From contig NW_023998455.1 of NCBI RefSeq assembly GCF_014805625.2, positions 8,373,005 through 8,437,004 on the forward strand: DNA of 64,000 nt, given 5' to 3'. The translations under genes and the position numbers were made by a program. The notes beneath the pieces are model-generated. The model was not told the DNA's origin. It saw nothing but the letters and a program-made list of their open reading frames with translations, and searched no databases. Within the stretch, counting starts at the first letter, position 1; each line of letters opens with the position of its first letter. Below, one piece after another: positions 52,401-62,411 of this stretch. The stretch comes from Glossina fuscipes (taxonomy: Eukaryota; Arthropoda; Insecta; Diptera; Glossinidae).

Positions 52401-53589
52401 AAAACACTTTAACTCGTACTTTTGAAAGGTAGGATTACAACGTGCTAAAGCGTAATCTAGATCTATTCAGCCATCGCTGTCACTTGCACTGCTTTAACTA
52501 CTTTGTACATAAATTTCATTTCAAAAAGATTGCGTTTAAGTTTATATTCAATTCGATTAGATAGGAAACCAATATCTAGGAAATCACACACTTTTCTGTT
52601 TGTTTAATATTTAATTAAAAAAAAAGAAAAAACAAATATTTTTATTTTTTGTTTTTTTTTTTTTTAATATTTTTTATGTTATTTTGTTGTGAGAACGAAC
52701 TCTTATAACTATAACTATTCAAATGGTATTGCAATTGGATTGCATTGTCTGTTTTTCATTTGTTTTGCTTTCTTTTTTCTCTTTTATTCTCCAGAATATT
52801 TTTAAAATTTTTCTCTTACGCGAACGTTTGAAAGTTCAAAACTCAACTGAATCATCCTGAGCTTTTACGTTACTTAATATACAAATTTTTACGCAAAAGT
52901 TGTCTGGTTAAGCTATGTTTCTATGTTTTCTCACTCAAACGGCAAATAAGTGGTAGAAGTAATGCATTTATCTTTACGGTAGTAAGGATGAGTGGCTCGA
53001 TGCTCTTTGACCTCATATTTTAGTTGCTTTTCCGATTAACTGAAAGCGATAGCGGGTAAGTTCGGATTACTTCGCTTCTTCATTACTTCAGGCAAACATT
53101 TAATTACTATTTTCTTAATATGTCTTATCTACCAGGGAATGTAAGAATTTAAAAAAATTATTAATACGCAAAAAAAAAACGGAGGAAAATTCCGTTTATT
53201 CTCTGAGACGCCCACGTCAGTTTTTGTTAAAGAACAACTACCCACACAATTTTAAAATTGACTTTGTCTCGGATTAAGTGAAAAAATAGTTTCCTCCGAC
53301 GTTCGAAAAGAGCGCCTTTAAATAAATGCTTTATATTTCATAGGTAAAAGAGGAAAAGAGAAAGACTATGTTTCATTGATTTGTCTAGAAACTGCAGACG
53401 TGATTCTAGATAAATCCTCGCATTTTTACAATTAACTGCAGTGGCTTCCAACACATTTAGGAAACTTAAGCTTCGCCACGTGCACCTTTGAAGCCAATTA
53501 TCTGGACAAATTATGTCAAGATGTTACTCTCGGACACGTATGGCGATAACAGGAGTAATTAAAATATTATCGTTTTTATATTCCACAGC

Positions 53590-53890
53590 GCTTGTGGTAC
53601 AAAGGCTTATTAAGTTTGTGTGTGAACTTTTATTACATCGATCAAAACTGAGATTGTCTGTCTGTCTGTCCGTCTTGTCTCCCGTATTCAGCCTACAGGG
53701 CGTAATTTTTGGCACATTTTTGAATGAAATTTGGTATTATGGATTGTTGTGATCCAAGTTCGAACACTATTGAAAGCGCTTCGGATCGGGCCACTTTTTT
53801 AATCACTTTCCATAAAAGGCCTAATTTTAGAAGATCATTCTAAGAATAACTTTGGGTGGTGCGGGGTATATAATAGTGGGCAATGGCTCG
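53590..53890 (-). repeat. Degenerate dispersed repeat, family 1
   Basis: GTGGTACAAAGGCTTATTAA, then TGTCTGTCTGTCTGTCCGTC, CAGCCTACAGGGCGTAATT, GATCGGGCCACTTTTTTAAT, CACTTTCCATAAAAGGCC and GGTGCGGGGTATATAATAG. Confidence 0.6.
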
Positions 53891-53894
53891 CTAT

Positions 53895-53920
53895 TACTGT
53901 AGTACTGTACTGTACTGTAG
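53895..53920. repeat. (TACTG)n short tandem repeat
   Basis: About five TACTG units (one interrupted), directly beside the repeat at 53.6-53.9 kb. Confidence 0.75.
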
Positions 53921-54124
53921 CGTGATACACTTGCTTGTTGTTTACTATTTAATATCAATATTATTCCCAGGCCATATATTTCCTGATTTCGATTTTAATT
54001 CGACATCCACTATGAGTCATTAGCTACAGGTGGACGACCGCAACAATAGATCAATCAATCCTTTGGATATCTTGCATTTTTTTATTGTAGGACGAATCAC
54101 TTGGAAGATCTTACTCATTCGTAC

Positions 54125-54245
54125 AATACCGTGACGGTCGGAGAAAAGTCAGGAAAGAGAAAGCCTCAGTGGGTGACTGAGCACTCACTATAACTACGAC
54201 CAAAGTAAACTCTACCGCATTGAGAGTTGAAACCACGAACAGAGA
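54125..54245 (+). repeat. SINE-like dispersed repeat, family 2
   Basis: GACTGAGCACTCACTATAAC, TACGACCAAAGTAAACTCTA and GAGAGTTGAAACCACGAAC, after an A/G-rich AGGAAAGAGAAAG lead; the clearest of three copies. Confidence 0.5.
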
Positions 54246-55132
54246 ACTGATAAAATTCCTATGCTTATCCACTCGGATACTCAAGTGGTGTTTCTTTATT
54301 AGAATCAAGAAATCAATCTGCAATCGCTGCAATTAATGTTAATTTTGCTACATTTTTATAACTCACAAACATAGTAACCTTTTTTTATTGACTAAATATC
54401 CATACATTTCCTTTTCCGTCATCAAATGTTCTTGCTTAACATATCCTATTTTAATTTCAAGCTCGATTTCACTCCAATTGTGAATTTGATTTGTTTTTCA
54501 CGCACCGCTTGATGAAAGTCAAAATTCATATTTTGAATGCCCGGAATGAGTTAGTTTATCAATCACTTCAGTCCCCCTTTCCTTGCAATCGAAATCTATA
54601 AATTGTGCTGCTCATCGATTAACTTTTAATTGCCGGGAAATAGTACGGGCACATGGTTCCCCACTACTGCAGATATGAAGTGTAAGCCCTTAGACACAAC
54701 AAAAACATAATCCTTTTAATTCAGGTATAGCGATCGTAAGGCAATGGTGTTTTGAAAAACCCAGCATGCGTACCAAGTACTCATCCTCAACTTGTTTGGA
54801 ATAAAATTGAAAGCATTTCTTCTAAGAAGACACAAGATGTCTGGTTGGCAGAACAATGGAGGAATAGACAAAGGTGTAGCGTAATGAATGCAGTCAATAA
54901 GCAATGTGGACATTTTCAAGGAAAAATTTTTTGACATAAAGAGAGATTGCACTAAAGCTCGCATAGCATCAGGAAATTCTTTGATGTCTGCGTCAGGTGT
55001 TCAACAAGAGAAGAAGGTAAGAAGGTTTTGCATTTGTAATAATAGAATAGTGTGCGTGTGGGAGAAGGTAATAAATTGAATTTATAAATCAATTTTCATG
55101 CAAGAAGATAGAAGAGATGTTTACCTACATTA

Positions 55133-55170
55133 CTGCCAATGCCATGCCATGTCATGCCATGCCATGCCGT
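55133..55170. repeat. (TGCCA)n pentanucleotide repeat
   Basis: About seven TGCCA/TGTCA units. Confidence 0.85.
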
Positions 55171-56084
55171 CATCTATAAATGCCAATAATGCATGTTGCA
55201 ATTTCTATATGATATAAAAATCGAAGGCGGTGCTAGCCGCATATAATCGAGCTTTACATGATGCAAATATATGTGTATTTACATACTCCACGATGGTTTG
55301 GCAAACTTCAAGTCGGCTTCAACACAACTTGTGATCTTTTATGGAAACATGTCGTTCTCTATATCACACGTCATTGTTACCCATGCCTCAACACTAAATG
55401 AAGGTGTTTTCCGTCATCCTTTTCGAGAAGTTATTTAAATACAATTTTTATAAATTTATGCACTTGCTTTAATGCTTCCTGATAGTTTACATTCCACGAT
55501 TCAATATAATCGTCAGTTAAGAGTAAACGAGAAGCAAAAAAAGTCAAGTAAAATAGATAAGAAGGATAAAAATGAGAAAATAATACTTAAAGGTCGTAAA
55601 ATGCAAATTTGTATTTCATTTAACGACAGAATGTATCTGTGCATTGTATCAAAACAGAAATCTTATGTTAAATGTACCATAAAAAGTAATGAACAATTTT
55701 CTGATAAACTTAAAACTACTACGGCTATGCCGTGTGTATATGTGTGTGTGTGTAAAATGGACTTTGGATTCATGCAAAACAGAATAAAAGGAGCAGTTTT
55801 GTAAAAAGGACTTTTTTAACATTCAAAGTTTCTTCAATTTTTATAAAAACTTCTCTAATGAGTTGTGAAACGAAACCTTCATTTTCTGTCGGCAGAATGT
55901 AACGAGAAGACAGAGGAAAAAGTTTAAAGAAATTCATCATATTACATCTATTAAATGTAGAAATTCAAAACACACACTGCCTTTTTAATAACACAGAAAT
56001 TTGGCCAGTTGGATGAACCTATAGATATGGATATGGATATAAAGTATTTTTTTTTTTTATTTTATTTATCTAACGGACCACTGC

Positions 56085-56285
56085 TCAACATTAGATACCC
56101 TACCCTGTTCTGTACCGAAACACTGCCAATAGCTGGCGTCCTTGGGCCAAAATACGTCAGTGTACCAAATTCCATCAAAATATGTTATCGCCCGCATGTT
56201 GAACACAAGAAAACAACACAGACGGATAGACAGATGGAATGGATAAAACTTCCACCGAACATTATGATCCCAAGATATATATAGT
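56085..56285 (+). repeat. Degenerate dispersed repeat, family 1
   Basis: TCCTTGGGCCAAAATACGTC, AGTGTACCAAATTCCATCAA, GAACACAAGAAAACAACACA and GACGGATAGACAGATGG, in family order. Confidence 0.55.
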
Positions 56286-56667
56286 TTTTCTTAAGCCTTC
56301 AGTTTGAAATTGTTCAAAATAGATCTGGAAAGAAGTATTTCAATTTTTTTAGCTCGTTCGAAAGTCATTTCTACATCCATTAGCGTGACATAGTTGAATG
56401 TAGCACCGCCTTTCTGAGGAGTCCATTCAAAGCAGTTCACGAAAGAAACTCTTTACTTTTCCTCCAGTAATTGAAAGACATTTTCATCCAGATTTATTTA
56501 ATATTTAGAAGCATACCTAAGGCCGTCTAATGTAGGTGGAGCAGGCTTTCAAATTCAACTATAGGTTGATTTCTTAACAGGGCTTTGTTACGACGCGGAA
56601 CACGGTTGGTAAGTGTCTTTGCTAATTAAACTCAAATTTATTTGCGCACACTTGGAAAAAAATGATA

Positions 56668-56699
56668 TTAGTTTGGGGAAAAAGAAATCCATTATTTTT
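56668..56699 (+). repeat. Left terminal inverted repeat of the deleted mariner
   Basis: 32 bases identical to the reverse complement of 57,021-57,052; preceded by TA. Confidence 0.9.
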
Positions 56700-57020
56700 A
56701 TATGAACTTCAGGACTTTATTTAACATGCTTCGGATTGTCCGATTTGGGTCAAATATGCACCGTTTTGTTGTATGATTTGTTGCCATTTTAAAGGTAACT
56801 TCAAAATGCCTCTCTCATAGAAGTCCTGGTCTCTATTTGCAAAAAACTCTACTAGTCGATTTTCACAATCCTCCTTAGATTCCAATTTTTTATCATTAAA
56901 GAAATTTTGCAATGCAAGAGAATTTGTTTTACTGCGAAATGTCACCTTTCCAACGAGCATAAATATGAAATTGTTTGATCGATGCTTTACGAGAAATCTA
57001 TCAGTGCAGCCATCTACCGA

Positions 57021-57052
57021 AAAAATAATGGATTTCTTTTTCCCCAAACTAA
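57021..57052 (-). repeat. Right terminal inverted repeat of the deleted mariner
   Basis: Mirror of 56,668-56,699; followed by TA. Confidence 0.9.
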
Positions 57053-58779
57053 TATATTTACAAAAAGTCCTACTACGATATTGGTTTATTTGGCATAATA
57101 GGAAAGAAACTTCCTTTGATCTCTTAAAGTATAAAGATTGAAGAAGGCATTGGCATAAAATAGATAAAACTTAAAAGTATTTAAAAAATTAAAATCTTTA
57201 AAAATATCCGCTTTTTTTTTTGTCGCCTCTGGCAGCTCTGGCAAAATGTGCTGTGTGTTTGAAGTAATGATTTCTTCCTTCTTTCTTTCCATCTGCAGCA
57301 AAACGCGCAACATACCACGCACAGTTCTATGTTTTTCAATATGAGGAAGACGAAATTCCACTCAAGCTCTCATCATTAGCAATAAAAAGCTCATTGAAAT
57401 CATCCGTAGTTTATATTAAATGAATGCACATACAATACATGAAATGAACGACCCCTCGCAAAGTATACGTTTGCTTATCATTTCACTCCGAGCTAAATTT
57501 TTATGGATTTTCAATATGTACGGACCTCCTGTTGCTTAAAAACTAACAGGTGGCAAGCATTTGAGAGTAAAATGTTGAATAAAAATTTTCACATACACAT
57601 ATGAAAATGAAAACAATATACGCATTGAAGCAAATCCAACAATAAAATGTAACATATTTTGGGGCTGTTGAAAAGGATTTTGCAATAATTAAGAAAATTT
57701 CGCACAATTGTTGAGAGTTTAATAACTTAATACCAGCCCTCAATTTTTTTGCGTCCGAATGTCTACTATGACTTGACGTCGATGCTACATAGCATGTAAG
57801 CGATGAAGTCAGTGTCGACGTGCATCAGCAGATCAAGCCACTGCAGTACATAAACTAGCTTATTTTTGCCCCATATACGTGATTACGTTTAACTAACATG
57901 GCTTTCTTTACATTAAGGTCAATACATGAACATAAACACATGCTTTCTATGTCATACATAGTTCCTCTGACTCGTTAGCATTTCGTTTGTTTTCTCCTAT
58001 TCCCGTTACGTGTGTTTAAAGCGTGTGGGTGTACGGTTTTATACATTTAATACGCTGCCTTTTTTAATTTGTAACCTTTTCCGGGATACGGTTAACAAGT
58101 TTTTATCTTATTTTGGAATTTTTTCCTTTTTCACGTTAGTTCAAGCAAATGTCGCTTTACATGCGATAGGTTTGCGTTCGAGCGTCCAAAATTCACATCA
58201 CAGGTTTTTTATTAGTGGTTGTCAACCATTTTTAGGAAGAAACGCACACAGGAAAGTCTTCCATTTTATTCAACCAAGACTCCTGCTTATTTAAAGATAT
58301 GCAGTCCGTCGATATGTGGAAATCCTAGTAGAAATAAAAAAATTAAATTTGATAAATATTTCAGTCTTTTCGTGTTTCCAGTGATAAAAACGAATGTGTA
58401 TTGTTCACCACTAATGACTAATAAAATTTAGAATATTCTGTAAATGAGTTAAACGCACACAGCCACAAAAAGCTGCAGGCAATCGTTTACATATCTACTT
58501 ACACCTTACGCCTTAATGCACTCAAACCTGAATAATGAAGTCATACGCCGACTTAATTTTCCACGTCTTCCTTAAGCAATTCGTGGAGAATTTGAACAAC
58601 AATTTAAAATAATGTTCCTTGTATCTGCGTAACCTTTTCTGCATTTGTGTAACACTTATTATTATCAAGTGTATGGATTTTGAAAGAATAGTCTTTTGAC
58701 ATTTCGCTCTCTATGCACAAGAAAGAAGGTACTCCAAACTACATCTTCTTCAGGTTTCTAGTAGCTGCAAAAACCCAAA

Positions 58780-59560
58780 TACTGGAGAGTAACGGTTGGA
58801 ATGTTTTATACACAGACGGCTCAAAGTCATATATTTCACGAAAGTGCTTCACCTTTCACAACTAAAGCTAGAGCTATCCTTTACGCTGCGAACCTTTCCC
58901 ATAAAGACAAACTCAAAACCGTCATTGTTACTGACACTTTGTTTGCATTAAAAGCTAGACGGGATTCTTCGACTTCGAGATGGAGCACCATCAACAAATT
59001 AAGGAATATCATTACAACAGCCGGCGAAGAATTAAAATGCTTTGGGTACCAAGTCATATCGGTTTATTGGGAAATGGGCAGGCTGATCGAGTGGCGAAGT
59101 ATGCTGCTTCTGCCAACCTCCAGTTATGGATGATGTCATGAAAAAGTTGGATCTTCAAAGATACATTAGAAAAAGGGTTAAAGAGAAAAATAGCAGCATC
59201 AGCAGCACTACTCTTCTACTAACCCTCAATTAATTACACCTTTATATCCAACAAATGTTGAGAAAATCAAGATCGAAAAATTCTCGAGACCTCGCCTTGG
59301 CCAGACAATTGCAACTCACCAATGGATCTTAAAGAAGTCTTCCTCGTCAATCTGCAATTGTGGACAAATTCTCACTATAAAGCACATTCTCTGAGACTGC
59401 TTTAACTTTTCTTTGGCTGGAAGTATTGCATTTGGAGCGACTAGCAGCTTAGTAGCAACTTGCTCTATAGAGGTACGCCTTTCTAAACACAATATGCAGG
59501 AGCAGTGCGTAAGTAAGATAACATATTCGAAGCCTAACACACGTATGCTCAATGAATATA
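58780..59560 (+). pseudogene. Non-LTR (jockey-like) retrotransposon remnant: RNase H and zinc-motif end
   Basis: Fragments of one ORF2 end spread over frames. NVLYTDGSKS (RNase H start, catalytic Asp in TDGS) lies near 58,799. After a frameshift the 58,801 frame carries FTTKARAILYAANL and VIVTDTLFALKA (Glu replaced by Lys; second Asp kept). After another shift near 59,043 comes WVPSHIGLLGNGQADRVAK (RNase H C-terminal motif). Then CNCG..TIKHIL-stop-DC, a damaged C-C-H-C zinc motif, lies near 59,355-59,400. At least two frameshifts and several stops make it dead. No reverse transcriptase is seen upstream, so it is a 5'-truncated copy. Confidence 0.7.
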
Positions 59561-59724
59561 CCGTGTGAGAACAGTGATATGCTTGCCATGACTTATCTGA
59601 AGAATAAATTTACGTTACTACTTAAACAGCGCCAAGGGACAAATATATTACTTTCAATTTCCCGCTAATTCTTTTCTATTCCAATTTAAAGTGATTAACA
59701 AGTAAAAACTGTGCAGTGGCACTT

Positions 59725-59955
59725 GATAAACCATTCAATATCCCACATCAGCGAACAGTTATGTGGAGAGTGGTCGAAAAAGTCGACCGATCCCGAATAT
59801 TTTCAATATAATTCTCGTCCTTGGGTTAATGCGATAAAGGGACAAGATAGACTGAAAGACTGGCTGCAAGACAAAAAGCAGATTTGTTTTAAGCCCTCCT
59901 GGCTGTGAAATACGTTCGCACAAATTTAATGTACCTTTATACCACAAGTGCTGTA
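59725..59955 (+). repeat. Degenerate dispersed repeat, family 1
   Basis: AGAGTGGTCGAAAAAGTCGA, TTTTCAATATAATTCTCGTC, CTTGGGTTAATGCG, GCACAAATTTAATGTACC and CCACAAGTGCTGTAGCG. It explains the 65-codon open frame here. Confidence 0.55.
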
Positions 59956-61193
59956 GCGTATGAAAAATATACTTTTTGAGATCGCTTTTAATATTCTAGA
60001 CAAACTTCTGCAACCGCAATCCGGCAGATGAAAAATACCTCGTATCTGTTAATGCAATTTGTCGGTACATTTTTCCAAACAACTAAGCTTTATTAGTATT
60101 TATAACAGAGAAAGACATGAAACAGCAACAACGAAAAAGCAATTAACATTTTTAACTTTTATCCATATACCTTGATTAAAATTACATATGTAGATGTGTC
60201 TTTGAAATTTTCTCCACAGCTATTGATTCTCTTCTCTACGCAAAAGAATCGTCATGAGTTTAATTATAATGTATTTTCGCCAAAGTTTAGTTAACTTTTA
60301 AAAGTACTTTTCCTTCATATTTGAGTCGCGAACAAAAAAAACAAAAATATTGTAAAAATAGTTTGACACTTGAAAGATTTTGCGTTCATTAAAAATATTT
60401 GAAGAATACATTAGGGGATGCGGGAAGCGCGTGGATGTGTCTTTCGCATCTTATAGGTGATATACATTTTTCAACTTCTCCGCACACTCTGCATACTTTT
60501 TCAGAAACCTCTTTACCCGCTGAGTAAGAAAGCTTGCATATGCATGACCTTACATCCGTTTCTTCAATTACTAGTAAAAAAAATAATAAACAAAATATAT
60601 TTAATTAGGAAACAAGCTATGAGAGCATATTAACAAACACGAAAGACAGAAGATATGCTCCCTGAATTGTTATAATTTTAGTGGGACATTGTATTAAGAC
60701 GACAACGGCTTTCAATATTTATTTAATCGTATATTCATAAGAAATTCAAGTCAATTACACAAACAACGGGACCCATGGATGGTGCAACTTACCACCTTAA
60801 ACGTCGATGGTGATACCAGTTTAGGCGTTTCAATCCTCCTTTCAATCCATCGTCTCGATTGCTTCGCTCGAACTTGTACCCTCATATAAGGAAGTTTCAG
60901 AATCCGATGTCTCCTTCACTGCAATTATTAGAACGTTTTGATGGAACTCCTTTGAGAACTTTTACCATGACAACTAACACTTGGCGATATTTCCTGCAAT
61001 GTATTCTTCACAACGTTACTGTCGGGCGTTTATATTGAAGGTTCGGGTCACCCAGGATAACTTTTCGTTTTGCATTCAAAACTTTAAAGATTTATAATAA
61101 ATATGGGCTTTTTGACCTAAACTTTCCTTAACATTTAGCAAAATATTTGACAAATCCACCAATGTCTCCTTTCGACGCGGCATTCTATAAACA

Positions 61194-61284
61194 TCTGTAG
61201 AATGTTTATAAATCAATGGGTGGTATAGGAATTCGAAGTAAAAACGTCTGTAGAATGTTTATAAATCAATGGGTGGTATAGGAA
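61194..61284 (+). repeat. Local direct duplication, 38 bp with 53-bp spacing
   Basis: TCTGTAGAATGTTTATAAAT continuing to GGTATAGGAA occurs at 61,194-61,231 and again, identical, at 61,247-61,284, with a 15-base spacer. Confidence 0.9.
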
Positions 61285-61879
61285 ATTACCAAATACTTAT
61301 TTCTTCTTCTTTTGAATTTTGTTAATTTCGACTTTACTGACCAAACGACGAGAAATAATGAATGTTTTTAACAGAGTTTCTCTGACAAATTGCTGTGTTT
61401 GGTGCAGTATATATATAACATAACTAACAATATGACATGTTATACGTAGCAAGATCAAAGCGCGTCGATGCTTTCTTGTTGTTTCACTCATTTTTGCGAA
61501 TTTAATAGAATCTTTTCATATACTAAGTACGTAGCGTACTGTTTGAATACTACAAATGACCTTTGACCTTCATTATCTGACGATACATAAGATTTCAAAC
61601 AGATACCGGTCTCAATTTTCGTAAACTTACGATTTCACGTAAGAAAACGTCCGCGATTAAGTTATAAAGTTTTTATATGCTGGGTAGTCCCAGCCAAGAT
61701 TCGTTCCAAATAGATATTCCGCATTCATTGGAAATTTCCAACACCTAGTGCTCTCTTAAATTTTTTTATTCCACAAAATGAAGTTTAACGGCTTTTATTT
61801 GATCAAGCTTCGCCAGAGATGCCGGACTCTGCAGCTAACTACTCACCAATGGCAAAATGCCTGGCAATACCGTCCCCAT

Positions 61880-62060
61880 TGCACAGCTGATATGTTTTTT
61901 TTTTTCTTGATATTGTAAAACATTAAAAACGAATAAAAATGCGATATAAGGAAGAAATAAGTATTTTCCAACGTTTTGATAAATTAAACAGCTGTGCAAA
62001 CTGTACTAATAATTGAAAACCGGAAAAATCAATATATATTTTAATTAAAAATTACTATAA
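61880..62060 (+). promoter_or_regulatory. Candidate Ino80 promoter with paired E-box motifs
   Basis: Two CAGCTG palindromes, GCACAGCTGATA (core 61,884-61,889) and AAACAGCTGTGC (core 61,989-61,994), lie 140-245 bases before the Ino80 ATG. AACAGCTGTT-type E-boxes are an established core-promoter motif of TATA-less, broadly expressed Drosophila genes, which fits Ino80. No TATA box is evident. The exact start site is not determinable. Confidence 0.4.
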
Positions 62061-62128
62061 AACCGTGAAACTTGTAAAGATAACGTGGTAGCAATAGCTT
62101 TTTTGAACCGAGTTAAAGGTAAATAAAA

Positions 62129-62411
62129 ATGAATGGTGTTGTGTCTGAGGGAGTTGCTGAACAGAGTGATTCGCAACCCAGCCATTCCGTTATGGCAGAG
62201 CCTTTGCATATACAACGTTTGGAACAGGTATTAGATATGCGACCGTTTATGGTTTATGCTCGTGAAATAATGGGGCGGCCATTAAGCAGCGACGAAGAAG
62301 AAGAACTAGAATCCGTTGCTGAAGATTCCGATGATGAATATGTTGAACCAAAATTTAAGAAAATTAGTAATAAGAAGAAGAAAAAACTGACTAAATTAGG
62401 CACAAAGGAAG
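62129..62411 (+). CDS. Ino80: Ino80 coding exon 1
   Basis: Residues 1-94, starting MNGVVSEGVAEQ. It ends ..GGCACAAAGGAAG with donor GTAAGTG, phase 1. The open frame beyond this point is intron. Confidence 0.92.

Larger units (their letters stand above)
56668..57052 (-). mobile_element. Internally deleted mariner transposon (385 bp)
   Basis: Perfect 32-bp terminal inverted repeats beginning TTAGTTTGGGGAAAAAGAAA (56,668-56,699 and 57,021-57,052) are flanked on both sides by TA, the mariner target duplication. Between them, on the minus strand, lies an in-frame C-terminal part of a mariner transposase: FFNDKKLESKEDCENRLVEF, then FANRDQDFYERGILKLP, with a stop near 56,721. A full element is about 1.3 kb, so most of the transposase, including its catalytic core, is missing. 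It cannot move by itself but could be mobilised by a transposase recognising these ends. Untouched repeats suggest a young insertion. Confidence 0.85.
46520..61880. other. Intergenic region between prohormone-4 and Ino80
   Basis: About 15 kb between two divergent genes, without a supportable host gene. It contains family 1 repeats near 47.3, 49.3, 53.7, 56.2 and 59.8 kb, a family 2 repeat near 54.2 kb, a deleted mariner (56,668-57,052), a retrotransposon RNase H remnant (58,780-59,560) and small tandem repeats. Confidence 0.7.

Noticed and set aside
57086..57361. 91-codon minus-strand frame beside the deleted mariner
   Set aside because: It lies outside the inverted repeats and resembles no transposase or other protein I know; likely chance.
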